Notes: generated from the sequence alone by a model not told the origin. Shown: positions 53,608-63,316, numbered from the stretch's first letter. The stretch is 64,000 nt of DNA from Thermogemmatispora aurantia (GCF_008974285.1 NZ_BKZV01000001.1:977319-1041318), one strand, 5' to 3'. Program-made: numbers and translations.

Positions 53608-54371
53608 GGAAATGTACACTCCTGATTGAGCAAAATAATTGTCTTCCTATCCAGGAATTCTCCAACGCCCAGTAGTGTAACACATCTCGATAGAAAGAAC
53701 AAGGCAATTATGCCAGCACCAGAACCGCCAGGGCCACCAGGACCTTTGGACAAGCATGTCTCCTAGGAGAACCTTCGCCCCTCAACCACCACAGACCTGG
53801 CCAGTCGCCAGACGAGACAGTGGCTCAGAACGCCAGATGGACAGTAGCCAGGCGGACTCTATCAAGAGGATCAACTTGCTCTTGCTCTCCTCCACTTTCC
53901 ATCAAGCGTCCCCTCGCTTCAGCGTCTGCCGGCCAAGCCGGCTGGGCGCAAGCTCTCCTATACTACCTGTCTATGATATAATGTACTCGCACCTCCAAAT
54001 GTGGTCTATTTCTAACAGGTGCTATGGAGTCGCGCCAGCAACTGCTACTCCGGGCCGGAGGATGCTTTATACTTCTACACGAAGTATCTTTCTTCTCATT
54101 TTTTGTAGGACATCAGCAATTCACCATCTATCACTCGCTGGGCGTCTCCTGCCTGCCCGGGGGAGAGAGTCGGGTCAGCCCCTCAGCAATGGGCTTGCCA
54201 GATCCCCATTTCAGATGTATCCTGCCTGTCAGCATCAAGTGAACATCGCAGGACCGTTGAGCGAGCAGCGCAGGATCGCTCAGATCCGCGCTTCGCCGCT
54301 TTGCTGGATTCCGCCCGGGCCGGAGGGACAACCACGATGCCTTGTGAGAGAGGTTCAGGGTGACAACCTGT
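53608..54371. other. Long intergenic region with extended -10 and small hairpin
   Basis: About 760 bp without a supportable gene. TGATATAAT (53974-53982) is an extended -10 element on the plus strand. Downstream, ATACTTC/GAAGTAT (54069-54087, 5-nt loop) forms a hairpin followed by T-rich sequence. This could be a long leader for the lipoprotein gene or a small RNA. Confidence 0.35.
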
Positions 54372-54857
54372 ATGAGCAGATCTGGATATAAGCGCATGGG
54401 CGCCTTGCTCTCGGGGTGGGCTATGCTCTGGCTGCTCCTGCTGAGCGCTTGCGGCCCAACGGCCAACCAGCTTTCTCCGGCGGCGACGGTGACCATTAAT
54501 CCCGCTTTCCAGGCAAGCACTTCGCCCTTGCCTACAGTGCCGCCCTATCGCTGCGGCGCTTGGGCCTCCAATAACGCTCCGTCACCAACCGCGGTGATTA
54601 CTATCTATGCCCGCCTGACGAAAAATCTACAAGGCGTGTCAGGAGCTACAGCAACAGCAGTAGTCCATTTTAGCAGTGGAGACGTGCCTTTGACGCAACA
54701 GCCTACGAGCGATCAGGGCGGCTACGTCCGCTTCACGCTCTCCCTGGCTGGACGGCAGCCGCGCAACGTTCCAGCGACGGTCGATGTGACCTTTACCAAT
54801 ATCCCGGGCGGGCCTGCTAGCTTGCGCTGCAGCCCGGCTTTCTTTACACCTCAGTAA
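54372..54857 (+). CDS. Small lipoprotein
   Basis: 161 residues from ATG 54372. A basic start and hydrophobic helix end in the lipobox LLLLSACG, so the protein should be processed by signal peptidase II and anchored outside the membrane. The mature part has a Ser/Pro/Thr linker, then a single beta domain (TAVITIYARLTKNLQGVSGA, TSDQGGYVRFTLSLAG, ATVDVTFTNIPGG). This recalls immunoglobulin-like folds that decorate surface proteins. A Cys at each end of the domain (RCGAW, LRCSP) could form a disulfide. Its end overlaps the convergent fpg gene by 14 bp. Confidence 0.75.
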   Translation: MSRSGYKRMGALLSGWAMLWLLLLSACGPTANQLSPAATVTINPAFQASTSPLPTVPPYRCGAWASNNAPSPTAVITIYARLTKNLQGVSGATATAVVHFSSGDVPLTQQPTSDQGGYVRFTLSLAGRQPRNVPATVDVTFTNIPGGPASLRCSPAFFTPQ

Positions 54858-55869
54858 TGCGCCTGCTGACCACGCTGGGCTGGTTACAGGACTCAGAACT
54901 AGCTGATTGGCTGATTGGCTGGCAGTGCGGGCAGAAATGGGTACTACGCTGGGCGATGCTCATGCGCTGGATCGCTGTACCACAGCGTCGACAGGGCTGG
55001 CCGGTACGCTGGTAGACCTGCATATGGGCATAGTTGTTGCCGGCTTCTCCCCAGAGGCCACGATAGTCGTTGAAGGAGGTTCCTCCATGTTCGATACCGA
55101 GCTGGAGCACCGCGACGATAGCCTGGCGTAGGGCGACCACTTCATCGAAACTGAGCGTGTCGGCACGGCGCAGCGGATGGATGGCCGCCGCAAAGAGGGC
55201 TTCATCGGCGTAGATGTTCCCCAGGCCAGCGATCAGGGTTTGTTCTAGTAGTACCTGCTTGATAGGTCGTTTCTTTCCTTGTAGCAGCATGGCCAGCCGT
55301 TCGCTGGTGAAGTCCGGGTCGAGCGGTTCAAGGCCCAGGCCCGCCAGAGCCTCAGCCTCCTGGGTACGAGGCCAGAGAGCCAGCTTACCAAATTTGCGCA
55401 GGTCGTTGTAGAGGAGGAGCCTCCCATCGGCTAAGGTGAAGCAGACACGACAGTAGAACGGCTGATCATGTAGCAGACAGAGGGTTTCCTCCTGCTCCCC
55501 TCGCTGCTTCTCCAGGCAACGGCACTGATAGCCCTCATTCACAAAGGCTGGCCCCAAGCGGTCCCACGACGCCCGGTCCTGCTGCAGGAGCTGACAGTCG
55601 AGGCGCCAGCCGGGAGATAGGACAAGCAGGTTACCAGTCATACGCCGGTGGATAGTCAACAGATAGTCGCCACTGAGATCCAGCAGAAGCAGTTTGCCGC
55701 GACGACGCACACCCTCAATGCGTCGTCCGGCGACTTCCTGACGGAAGGTGTCCGGATCGGGCCGCGCAATGCTCCGCCCCCAGAAAACCTGTGCTTCAGC
55801 GATGCTGGCTCCGACAAGGACAGCGCGAACCTGACGCGCCGTATATTCAACTTCAGGTAGTTCTGGCAT
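54844..55869 (-). CDS. mutM: Formamidopyrimidine-DNA glycosylase (Fpg/MutM)
   Basis: Bifunctional base-excision enzyme that removes oxidised purines and nicks the abasic site. The catalytic N-terminus MPELPEVE is intact (Pro2, Glu3). The Lys of RRRGKLLLLDL, the H2TH region VLLEQTLIAGLGNIYADEAL and a C-terminal zinc finger (CRRCGTAIQRMSIAQRSTHF, then CPHC) are all visible. At 341 residues it is about 65 longer than usual. The excess comes from an insertion of roughly 45 residues (about 86-135, Cys- and Gln-rich) and a Ser-rich tail after the zinc finger. Confidence 0.93.
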   Translation of the reverse strand: MPELPEVEYTARQVRAVLVGASIAEAQVFWGRSIARPDPDTFRQEVAGRRIEGVRRRGKLLLLDLSGDYLLTIHRRMTGNLLVLSPGWRLDCQLLQQDRASWDRLGPAFVNEGYQCRCLEKQRGEQEETLCLLHDQPFYCRVCFTLADGRLLLYNDLRKFGKLALWPRTQEAEALAGLGLEPLDPDFTSERLAMLLQGKKRPIKQVLLEQTLIAGLGNIYADEALFAAAIHPLRRADTLSFDEVVALRQAIVAVLQLGIEHGGTSFNDYRGLWGEAGNNYAHMQVYQRTGQPCRRCGTAIQRMSIAQRSTHFCPHCQPISQSASSESCNQPSVVSRRITEV

Positions 55870-55982
55870 GATTGCTACTCACTCGTCTGGTGCATAAGTT
55901 GCCGGGAGCAAAGTCGCTCGGGCGGGACAGACAGCCACCGGCTTCGTGTCCGCCACTCCTTGCTCCCGCAGGATAGTATGCC

Positions 55983-56657
55983 TCAGTCTGCCTGGATCAT
56001 GGAGTCGAGGTCGGGCAGAAGAGGGAAAATTTCCCATACTCGGAAGCCCGCTTCTGTATCTTCAACGCAAAGGTGGGACGGATAACGCAAGAGCAACCAG
56101 ACCGCCAGCAAGTCGCCGGCACAGCCGGAGAGATGTCCAGCCCCAGCCAGGACCAGGTAAGGAGCTACCGCCGGCCAGCAGAACATCAGCAGAGCCAGGA
56201 GAAGGGAGAGGACCAGACAGGGGGCCAGCCCCACAACAAGATACTGGTTGCGCCGGAAGAGCTGGTCACGCGCTCCACAATAGAGGGCCACAGGGAAGCG
56301 CACTCCATAATAGGGTTGTCCTCCCCAGAAACGGAAGGCCAGCCCATGCAGCAGCTCATGGAAGGGCAACAGGAGCAGGTAAACGACGCCGCTGATCCCC
56401 AGCCAGATGAGCAGGTGCAGAAGATCAGCACTCCCTACAGACCAGCCGTGGAGAGGCCGCCAGACGAGCGCCAGTATAGCCAGGGCGCCAAAGCCCACCA
56501 ACCCGATGAGAAGGAGCAGAAAACTTAGCAAGGTCAGAGGGTAGAGCAACGGTGGCTCCAGCAGAGAAGCCTCCCCTCGCAGGAGCGCCAGGCCTGCGTC
56601 GAGAGCAGCTTGAAGCTCGTAACGTCGTTGAGGATGGAAGCGATCAATAACTCTCAC
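55983..56657 (-). CDS. DUF3267-like membrane metalloprotease-type protein
   Basis: 224 residues from a GTG at 56657 (the frame is open to 56885, but that part looks non-coding and would overlap the divergent gene). Four or so membrane helices (LLYPLTLLSFLLLLIGLVGF, LLHLLIWLGISGVVYLLLLP and others) surround FHELLHGLAFRFWGGQPYYG. This is the HExxH zinc motif and following segment of DUF3267 putative zincins. The order HExxH, G-rich turn, ALYCG fits that family. The catalytic role is unproven. Confidence 0.72.
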   Translation of the reverse strand: MRVIDRFHPQRRYELQAALDAGLALLRGEASLLEPPLLYPLTLLSFLLLLIGLVGFGALAILALVWRPLHGWSVGSADLLHLLIWLGISGVVYLLLLPFHELLHGLAFRFWGGQPYYGVRFPVALYCGARDQLFRRNQYLVVGLAPCLVLSLLLALLMFCWPAVAPYLVLAGAGHLSGCAGDLLAVWLLLRYPSHLCVEDTEAGFRVWEIFPLLPDLDSMIQAD

Positions 56658-56932
56658 GGCTGCGCCCGCCTGCTCTTTGCAATTTTTTTGTTTGCTGGCC
56701 AGGCCCCTGATCCTGCCCGAGACCAGGCTTCTGCTGATTGATGATATCACAGCTATTGGTCCAGAGCCAGAAAGAAGATAGAGGAGGTCGCCAGACAAGG
56801 AGAGAGAATCTCCTGCTGACCTCAGTTTCTCTCCTCTTGCCTCGGCTGCGGCGCGGACTGCTGCCATGCCGGTTGCAAAGGCCATCCGGGCGTGCTACCA
56901 TACGAGGGAAATGGCGTGAAAGGATGCAACCT

Positions 56933-57115
56933 ATGCGGCGAATTCCTGCCCTCGCCTATTTGGCAGGTGCCTTGCTCGTCTTCTGGCTCTTGCTGGCCAC
57001 GGTGATGATCATCTCTGGCTTCCCTTTCATTGTGGTGACTCTCAGCCTCAGCAGTGATCTGATGATCTCTCTTTTCATCCTCGGGCTGGCTTGGGCCTAC
57101 CAGAAAAATCTGTAA
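56933..57115 (+). CDS. Small two-helix membrane protein
   Basis: 60 residues with two hydrophobic helices (LAYLAGALLVFWLLLATVMI and FIVVTLSLSSDLMISLFILG) and a short basic end. ATG 56933 has AAAGGA 8 bp upstream. It ends 13 bp before RNase Z and is probably co-transcribed with it. No family was recognised. Confidence 0.6.
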   Translation: MRRIPALAYLAGALLVFWLLLATVMIISGFPFIVVTLSLSSDLMISLFILGLAWAYQKNL

Positions 57116-57128
57116 ATGCGAGCGGACG

Positions 57129-58085
57129 ATGATTGACATCTGCATGCTGGGAACAGGCGGCATGATGCCATTACCGGGACGCTGGCTTTCGTGCGTTTTG
57201 GTGCGCTGCGGCGCTTCGCTCACGCTGCTGGACTGCGGTGAAGGGACGCAGATCCCCTGGAAGAGCCTGGGCTGGGGCTTTCGTCAGCTCGGGGCCATCT
57301 GCCTGACACATATGCACGCCGACCACGTGGCAGGGCTGCCAGGAGTACTCTTTATGGTGGCCCATGCTGGACGTACGGAGCCGCTGCAGCTCTATGGGCC
57401 ACCGGGTACGGCCTATGTAGTAGAAGGCTTGCTGCGCATTGCGGGAGACCTTCCTTTCCCGCTGCATGTGCAGGAGCTGCAGGGCGGTGAGAGGCTGATC
57501 CTGCCAGGAGGACTGCAAGGCTCCTGCGCCCCCGCTCAGCATGGCATACCTTGTCTGGCTTATCGCCTGGAGCTGCCACGCCGTCCCCAGTTTCAGGTGG
57601 AGCGCGCTCAAGCTCTGGGCCTGCCTGTCCAGTACTGGTCTCGCTTACAGCACGGCGAGAGCGTGGAGTACGAGGGACGGCTCATCACCCCGGATCAGGT
57701 ACTTGGTCCTCCACGGCGCGGCATCTCCCTGGCTTTTATCACTGATACGCGCCCGACGACGAGGCTGAGCGCCTTCGCCCACGACGTTGACCTGCTGATC
57801 TGTGAGAGCATGTATGACGATCCGGCGGATCTTCCCCTGGCCCGCGCTCACGCGCATATGCTGGCGGAGGAGGCGGCACGCCTGGCCAGGGAGGCCGGCG
57901 CCCATGCACTGCTGTTGACTCACTTCAGCCCTAAGATCAGTGATCCCTCCAGCGCAGAAAAAGCGGCCCGGCGCATTTTTCGCGCGACGCGGGCCGCCCG
58001 AGATGGAGAGATTCTGACTTTGAGCTATCCGCCCGCCCCCGGCGAGCAACAGGAGCGCTCGCAGTCAGCTGAACCTGCTGACTAA
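57129..58085 (+). CDS. rnz: Ribonuclease Z
   Basis: 318-residue metallo-beta-lactamase-fold nuclease that removes tRNA 3' trailers. The zinc motif LTHMHADHVAGLPG is preceded by LLDCGEGTQIPW. Later ligands are in ISLAFITDTRPT (Asp), ICESMYDD, AHAHMLAEEAA and LLTHFSPKI (His). The order and spacing are those of the short RNase Z form. ATG 57129. Its stop abuts the stop of the convergent alpha/beta hydrolase gene. Confidence 0.93.
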   Translation: MIDICMLGTGGMMPLPGRWLSCVLVRCGASLTLLDCGEGTQIPWKSLGWGFRQLGAICLTHMHADHVAGLPGVLFMVAHAGRTEPLQLYGPPGTAYVVEGLLRIAGDLPFPLHVQELQGGERLILPGGLQGSCAPAQHGIPCLAYRLELPRRPQFQVERAQALGLPVQYWSRLQHGESVEYEGRLITPDQVLGPPRRGISLAFITDTRPTTRLSAFAHDVDLLICESMYDDPADLPLARAHAHMLAEEAARLAREAGAHALLLTHFSPKISDPSSAEKAARRIFRATRAARDGEILTLSYPPAPGEQQERSQSAEPAD

Positions 58086-59126
58086 TTAGCTGGCCTCCGA
58101 GAGGCCAGTGATTTCCTCCGCGCGCTCAGCAGGCCGTGGCAGCATCGCTCCTGTTCCTTCCCCCTCGACGAGCTGCAGGCGAGGGCGTGATTTCTTTAAA
58201 TGCTCCTCGAAGAAGGAGAGCACTCTGCTGACGTAGGCGCGCCGGTCGGCAAAGTAGGCACCGCAGTGGTCGGCTTCGGGCACGATCCACAGCTCTTTCG
58301 GTTCGCCGGCTGCCTCGTAAAGGAGTGGAGCATCGCGCGGGTCAACCAGCGAATCTTTGCCACCGTGGATGATGAGAATGGGACGCGGCGCGATCTTGCC
58401 AATATCACGCAGCGGCGCCACCTGGTCAAAACGATAGCCCGCGCGCCACCAGAGGAGGTAATCGGCCACCCAGGTAAAAGGGGCAGCCGGCAAGTGAAGC
58501 ACACGGTGAACGTTATAGTCGATGACGCTCCAGTGAGTGGCAAACGAGCTGTCAGCGACAATTGCCTCTACATCCTGACAGTGGGCGCTGCACATGATGG
58601 CCACAGCAGCCCCCATCGAATAGGCAATGACCCCCAGGCGAGCATGAGGAGCACGCTCCTTGGCATAGGCCACCGCTCCCATGAAATCATTAATCTCACG
58701 GTAGCCGAGGGTGACTGGCTTGCCAACCTCTTGTCCATGCCCGTAATACTCAAAGACGAGGACATTATGGCCGGCTTTCCAGAGGTGGGCACACATGCCA
58801 AGCACGTCGGCCATCCCCGAGCGGTAGCCGGGACAGACTAGAATAGTCGTAGTGGCCCCGGGATAGGGAATGTACCAGCCATTGACCATGTGGTCGCTGT
58901 TGGACGCCGGGAAGGTCACCGCCTCGGCAGGCAGCTCAAGCTCAAACGGGGAGATTTTGTAGAGGTCTGCAAAACTGACGATTTTCTTGGGACGGATCAG
59001 GGTTTCAACAACATAGACTGCTACTGTGACGATGAATCCTGCCACTCCGATGACGCTCCCCAGGCCGCCAACCAAAAGCTGCTTCAAAGAAGGCTTGCCT
59101 ACACGAATCTTGCTTAACTCTAGCAC
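58086..59126 (-). CDS. Membrane-anchored alpha/beta hydrolase
   Basis: About 346 residues from a GTG at 59126 (GAAAGG upstream; a TTG at 59138 is less likely). One N-terminal helix (LGSVIGVAGFIVTVAVYVVE) anchors a hydrolase domain: TTILVCPGYRSGM, FEYYGHGQEVGKPV, the nucleophile elbow IAYSMGAAVAIM, the probable acid in IIHGGKDSLVDP and the His in PEADHCGAYFAD. This layout is close to bacterial lysophospholipase/acylpeptidase-like esterases with GxSxG and HGxxD. The substrate is unknown. The gap 59127-59546 has AT-rich stretches but no gene. Confidence 0.85.
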   Translation of the reverse strand: MLELSKIRVGKPSLKQLLVGGLGSVIGVAGFIVTVAVYVVETLIRPKKIVSFADLYKISPFELELPAEAVTFPASNSDHMVNGWYIPYPGATTTILVCPGYRSGMADVLGMCAHLWKAGHNVLVFEYYGHGQEVGKPVTLGYREINDFMGAVAYAKERAPHARLGVIAYSMGAAVAIMCSAHCQDVEAIVADSSFATHWSVIDYNVHRVLHLPAAPFTWVADYLLWWRAGYRFDQVAPLRDIGKIAPRPILIIHGGKDSLVDPRDAPLLYEAAGEPKELWIVPEADHCGAYFADRRAYVSRVLSFFEEHLKKSRPRLQLVEGEGTGAMLPRPAERAEEITGLSEAS

Positions 59127-59546
59127 AGAGGCCGCCAACCTTTCTACTCGCTAGCTGATTGGCCCAGAGGGACAAGATCACGTCTGCCCAGAGGGACAGC
59201 TGAGCTAACTAGCATACCTTCACTATAACGCTGCGACTCGCATCCCTGGCCGCAGGCTCATCGGCCCCTCGTTTGTTCAGGTGAGCCGGTGCTCCCCTCG
59301 CAGCCGGGTATACCTAAGCCATGCAAAAGGCGAAAAAAGCACCTTGCACTAGCCAGGCGTACGCGAGCGCGTCGGTGCACGCTTTCTTTCGTAGATGAAC
59401 CCCCGCCATAGCCGCCCCACCCCAGAGAGAAATAGAGGCAGCGGCGAGCTGTCTGGTGTCATTGGCCTGCCGCTGCAATAAATCGGGCAGTTTGAGGTTG
59501 CTCTTGCAATCCTGCTTACTTCTAAATTAGCTCATTAGCTATGATA

Positions 59547-61049
59547 CTATATCGAGAACGGGCTTGCAAGGGGCGCCCCAGCACCAATAAGCGGGCGGCC
59601 TACCAGCTGCGCAGGGACAGGAATATTGAGCGCCTCCAGAATGGTCGGGACGATGTCATAGGCAGACACGGGCCTGAGTACGGACCGCTGGAGGCCCGCC
59701 CCATAGAGGCAGAGCAGTCCGTCTGGATGATGCATACCACAGCATGGCTCGCCCGCGCTCCAGAGCCGCCGCTGCCCTGTGGCCAGCGAGAGCATGATCC
59801 CATCGTGGGCCAGGAGTATGAGACGTCGTGTTGGCTTTCCGGATAGCGTCGGCTCCGGCTCCGCGGCTGGCACGTGACTTCCCGGGTAGGTTTCGTCACG
59901 GTAAAGGTCTCCAATGGCTGGATAGGCCGTCGCAGGATCGACCTGGGCCTGCAGATCAGCCATGAACTCCTCGATCTGCTTCTCCGTGAGGTGATCGGCA
60001 AGAGCAATAGCTGCATAGCCCCCCAGCGGTGATGAGGTCGGGAGCAATAGGAGAGAGCTACCAGCCAGAGGCGGCGCGCCCCCTCCTGTAGGAAATGCCG
60101 CTCGTCGCCAGATTCGCCAACGCCGCTGCGCAGGAAGGTGAGGCAGCAACCCTAGTTTCCAGCGGCGAGCAGGCCAGTCGACTCTCTGCCGAACTAGTGT
60201 ATCTTGGACAGGCAGATTCAGCGTATAGCGTCTCAGATATTCCTGAAGATAGAAGGTGCGTCTGATGCTCTGGAAGCTATAAGGCGAGAGGAGGATCAGG
60301 AGATCGGCAGACCGTAAGACGCTCAGCGCTTGCCCAAGTAGCTCATCCAGAAGGCGATAGCAAGCGATTACTTCGCGGCGGAGATCGAGCACGCGGTCCC
60401 AGTAGAGATGTTGTAGCAGATCAATCTCATGGAGCACAAAAAGACAGCAATCCCAATCTTCGCGCAGAAGCAAGTCCAGCAGAGCCAAGCGCTTTTCCAA
60501 GAGGCGGCGGATCTCCGTCAGAGGTTCTTCGAGCCAGACCGCCAGTCCTCGCCAGGTAGGGGTGAGCTGATAGTTCGGGATGACTTCCAGCAGCCTGGAG
60601 GCGAAGTCGGGCGGATAGGCAAGGCCGGCATAGAATGGTGGCGCCGGCGGACCGCTGAGCATGATACCATTGAGGGGACGAGGCGGATAGGTCGCGGGGA
60701 CATTAGCGACTAAGACACGCCTCCCCCAGGCGCTGAGGAGGCTCCAGAGCGCCTTGTCTTCTTGCCCCAGCTCGTGCAAGGTCCCTGAAGCCGACTGAGG
60801 CTCAGTAACTGTCTCAAGGAGACAGCGATCGTACTCTCCGTCACCAGGAGTCAGGCCCTGCCGCTGCGGTGGAAGACCAGTCAGGATGGCTTGCCAACGC
60901 GTGGTTGCCGCTGGCGGTAGCGGCGCCCGTAACAAGGCGTGCACTCCCCCCTCGTAGATCTGCCGCAGATGGGGAAGCAATCCTTGCGCCATCAGCGGTT
61001 TGACAATGCGCAACGTCAGGCCATCCACCCCAAGAAGCAAGACCCGCAT
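59547..61049 (-). CDS. Alkaline-phosphatase-superfamily phosphodiesterase/phosphatase-like protein
   Basis: 500 residues of the type I phosphodiesterase/nucleotide pyrophosphatase group. Recognisable are the opening metal Asp (VLLLGVDGLTLRIVKPLMAQ), the nucleophile region PPAATTRWQAILTG (Thr), a second metal pair in LHEIDLLQHLYWD and a late His in CCGMHHPDGLL, plus PVSAYDIVPTILEALNI, typical of the family. The usual SDHGF element reads LLSPYSFQS, so two metal ligands appear to be missing. The enzyme may have altered metal use or be inactive. ATG 61049 with GAGGGG just upstream is chosen over an upstream TTG. Confidence 0.8.
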   Translation of the reverse strand: MRVLLLGVDGLTLRIVKPLMAQGLLPHLRQIYEGGVHALLRAPLPPAATTRWQAILTGLPPQRQGLTPGDGEYDRCLLETVTEPQSASGTLHELGQEDKALWSLLSAWGRRVLVANVPATYPPRPLNGIMLSGPPAPPFYAGLAYPPDFASRLLEVIPNYQLTPTWRGLAVWLEEPLTEIRRLLEKRLALLDLLLREDWDCCLFVLHEIDLLQHLYWDRVLDLRREVIACYRLLDELLGQALSVLRSADLLILLSPYSFQSIRRTFYLQEYLRRYTLNLPVQDTLVRQRVDWPARRWKLGLLPHLPAQRRWRIWRRAAFPTGGGAPPLAGSSLLLLPTSSPLGGYAAIALADHLTEKQIEEFMADLQAQVDPATAYPAIGDLYRDETYPGSHVPAAEPEPTLSGKPTRRLILLAHDGIMLSLATGQRRLWSAGEPCCGMHHPDGLLCLYGAGLQRSVLRPVSAYDIVPTILEALNIPVPAQLVGRPLIGAGAPLASPFSI

Positions 61050-61355
61050 GATCCCCCTCAAATTACTGCCTAGTATTATATACCGCAGGTGTTGCCGCTA
61101 GATAGCGAAGATTTGTCAAGATCTGGTTAATGCCAGGCACAACTGATAAAGGTTTCTCCATAGGCGGCCTTGGACTGACAGAGACAGCTATCGCAGGGAA
61201 GAGGAGAGATAGCATTGTCCTCGGTCCGGGCGCTGTGATAGGGTGTAGGGAAAGCAAGGATGAACAGACCGGGGTCTGACGGCAAACGCTCCGTGTCTTA
61301 CTCGTTCTCGCTTCTCTACGAGTTGCAGCTTGTGCAGCAAGGAGCAGCAACGGTC

Positions 61356-62624
61356 ATGCAAGATCATCAGAGCGGTCACCAGCGTCTTACGCTGAGCGAT
61401 GTCCAGAGGCCAGAATATCTGGCCAACCCCTACCCTCTCTATCACCGTCTGCGCGAGCACGACCCCATCTATTGGGACGAGGAGATGCACGCCTGGGTGC
61501 TGACGCGCTACACTGATGTCGTAGCTGTGCTGCGTGATCCGCGCTTCTCATCGGCCTGGGGTCCAGTCGAGACGGCCTGGATGCCAGAGGACCTGCGTCC
61601 TCAGCTAGAGCCTGCTCTGCGGGCCGTCTCGCGCCAGATGCTCTTTCTCGATCCTCCCGATCATTCGCGTCTCCGCGGCCTGGTGGCGCGGGCCTTTACG
61701 CCGCGCATGGTCGAGAGCCTGCGCCCACGTGTGCAGCGTCTTGTCGACGAGCTGCTCGATGCGGTACAGGACCAGGGCGAGATGGAATTCGTCGCCGATT
61801 TTGCCTATCCGCTGCCAGCAATCGTGATCGCCGAGATGCTCGGTGTGCCGCCCGAGGACCGCAGCCAGTTCATTGTCTGGACACAGGACTTTGGCCGGCT
61901 GCTGGACGGTGGCAATCTAAGCTTCGAGGAGTTGCTGACCACCCTGAGCGGCATCGCAGATTTTCTAGCCTACTTCAGGCGCCAGATCGCGCAGCGGCGC
62001 ACGGCTCCGCGCGATGACCTTTTGCAGGCGCTGATCCTGGCAGAGGAGCAGGGCGATCGCCTTAACGAGGAGGAGCTACTCGGGAACTGTGTCCTGCTGC
62101 TCGCCGCCGGTCATGGTACTACAACTCACCTGCTTGGCAATGGCCTCTATGCCCTCTTGCAGCATCCCGAGCAGCTTCAGTTACTGCGGGAGAATCCCAG
62201 TCTGGCGCCGACGGCAGTGATGGAACTCTTACGCTACGATAGTCCGGTGCAGCTGACTTCACGTCGCCCCACAGCTGACGTCGACTGGGCAGGGAGACGT
62301 TTCAAAGCCGGCGAGGAAGTGCTGACTGTGTTGGGAGCGGCCAATCGCGACCCCGAGCAGTTCCCTGACCCTGACCGACTCGACCTCCGTCGCACTGACA
62401 ATCGCCATGTGGCCTTTGGCCACGGTCCCCACTTCTGCCTTGGGGCCCCGCTGGCTCGCCTGGAGGCGGAGGTTGCCTTTACGACCTTACTTCGACGCCT
62501 GCCACAGTTGTGCCTGGCGACAGAGCAGATTGAGCACCTGCCGTCTCTGGTCTTCCGCGGTATCAAGGCCCTGCCAGTGACGTTTGCGTCGGTCTTGCCA
62601 GCAACAGGAGCAGCAGCAGACTAA
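61356..62624 (+). CDS. Cytochrome P450 (bacterial class I type)
   Basis: 422-residue soluble P450 monooxygenase. The heme-binding loop FGHGPHFCLGAPLAR has the axial Cys at about residue 361. The K-helix ExxR is in MELLRYDSPVQ (290-293). The I-helix reads AAGHGTTTH (about 251-257), where the acidic residue that normally precedes the Thr is Gly. ANPYPLYHRLREHDPIYWDE at the start is typical. ATG 61356 has AAGGAG 11 bp upstream; the frame stays open to 61260. No ferredoxin or reductase gene is adjacent, so electrons must come from elsewhere. It ends directly against the convergent GNAT gene. Confidence 0.92.
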   Translation: MQDHQSGHQRLTLSDVQRPEYLANPYPLYHRLREHDPIYWDEEMHAWVLTRYTDVVAVLRDPRFSSAWGPVETAWMPEDLRPQLEPALRAVSRQMLFLDPPDHSRLRGLVARAFTPRMVESLRPRVQRLVDELLDAVQDQGEMEFVADFAYPLPAIVIAEMLGVPPEDRSQFIVWTQDFGRLLDGGNLSFEELLTTLSGIADFLAYFRRQIAQRRTAPRDDLLQALILAEEQGDRLNEEELLGNCVLLLAAGHGTTTHLLGNGLYALLQHPEQLQLLRENPSLAPTAVMELLRYDSPVQLTSRRPTADVDWAGRRFKAGEEVLTVLGAANRDPEQFPDPDRLDLRRTDNRHVAFGHGPHFCLGAPLARLEAEVAFTTLLRRLPQLCLATEQIEHLPSLVFRGIKALPVTFASVLPATGAAAD

Positions 62625-63272
62625 CTACAGGTCACGTGCAGCAGCGGCGGAGAGCACCGTTCGCAGCGATAGAGCGATCTCTTTGGCATAGATGACCACA
62701 GGCCGGCATGGCCGCATTGGCAGGGGCAGAAGAGCCAGCAAGTCAGGATTACCCGCACCCGCTTCTGCCTCTGTCTGCGGCCAGTGTCGGCAGCCAAAGG
62801 CCAGAGGAGCATAGCCCTCACGCTCTAAGAAGAGCAGCGCCCCCTGTTGGTCCCGTCCCAGCAGTATCGGCGTCCAGAGCAGGAGCGGGACATAGGTGAC
62901 GCCCCTCGACTGAGGGAAGAGAGCAAGGGCCAGCCGGCTAGCCTGCTCCTCCACCAGCCGTAGTAAGAGCGTACCCAGACCCCGACGGCGATAGTCAGGA
63001 TGGACGAGAAGGCGCAGCAGACAGGCCAGACCGGCAGAGCCTGCAATCTCTTGATTGACTCTCTGGCTGCGGAGATCAGCGTAGGCAATCGGCTCTCCCC
63101 CACAAGTTTTGACCAGCCAGCTCTCTTCCGCAGTGAGCAGCAGCTCGCTTCCATAGTCACCATAGTCAGGATCGCAGAGACCATAGCCGCAGACCGCGAA
63201 GAGCTGTCGCAGTTCTTGGCGGTCCGCCAGACCAGGGGAGGCCAGTCTCAGACCATGCAATAGGGCCTTCAT
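62625..63272 (-). CDS. GNAT family N-acetyltransferase
   Basis: 215 residues. The acetyl-CoA binding motif LLRLLVHPDYRRRGLGTLLL (R-x-x-G-x-G) lies near the middle, after a strand segment PIAYADLRSQRV and before a C-terminal extension of about 60 residues (TYVPLLLWTPILLGRDQQGA, LFLEREGYAPLAF). The acceptor cannot be predicted. ATG 63272. It is followed upstream, on the same strand, by a methyltransferase gene 44 bp away, possibly the same transcript. Confidence 0.85.
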   Translation of the reverse strand: MKALLHGLRLASPGLADRQELRQLFAVCGYGLCDPDYGDYGSELLLTAEESWLVKTCGGEPIAYADLRSQRVNQEIAGSAGLACLLRLLVHPDYRRRGLGTLLLRLVEEQASRLALALFPQSRGVTYVPLLLWTPILLGRDQQGALLFLEREGYAPLAFGCRHWPQTEAEAGAGNPDLLALLPLPMRPCRPVVIYAKEIALSLRTVLSAAAARDL

Positions 63273-63316
63273 GGCAATGGCTCCTCCTCACTCCTCGCAA
63301 TCTTCTTCAGCCAGTC

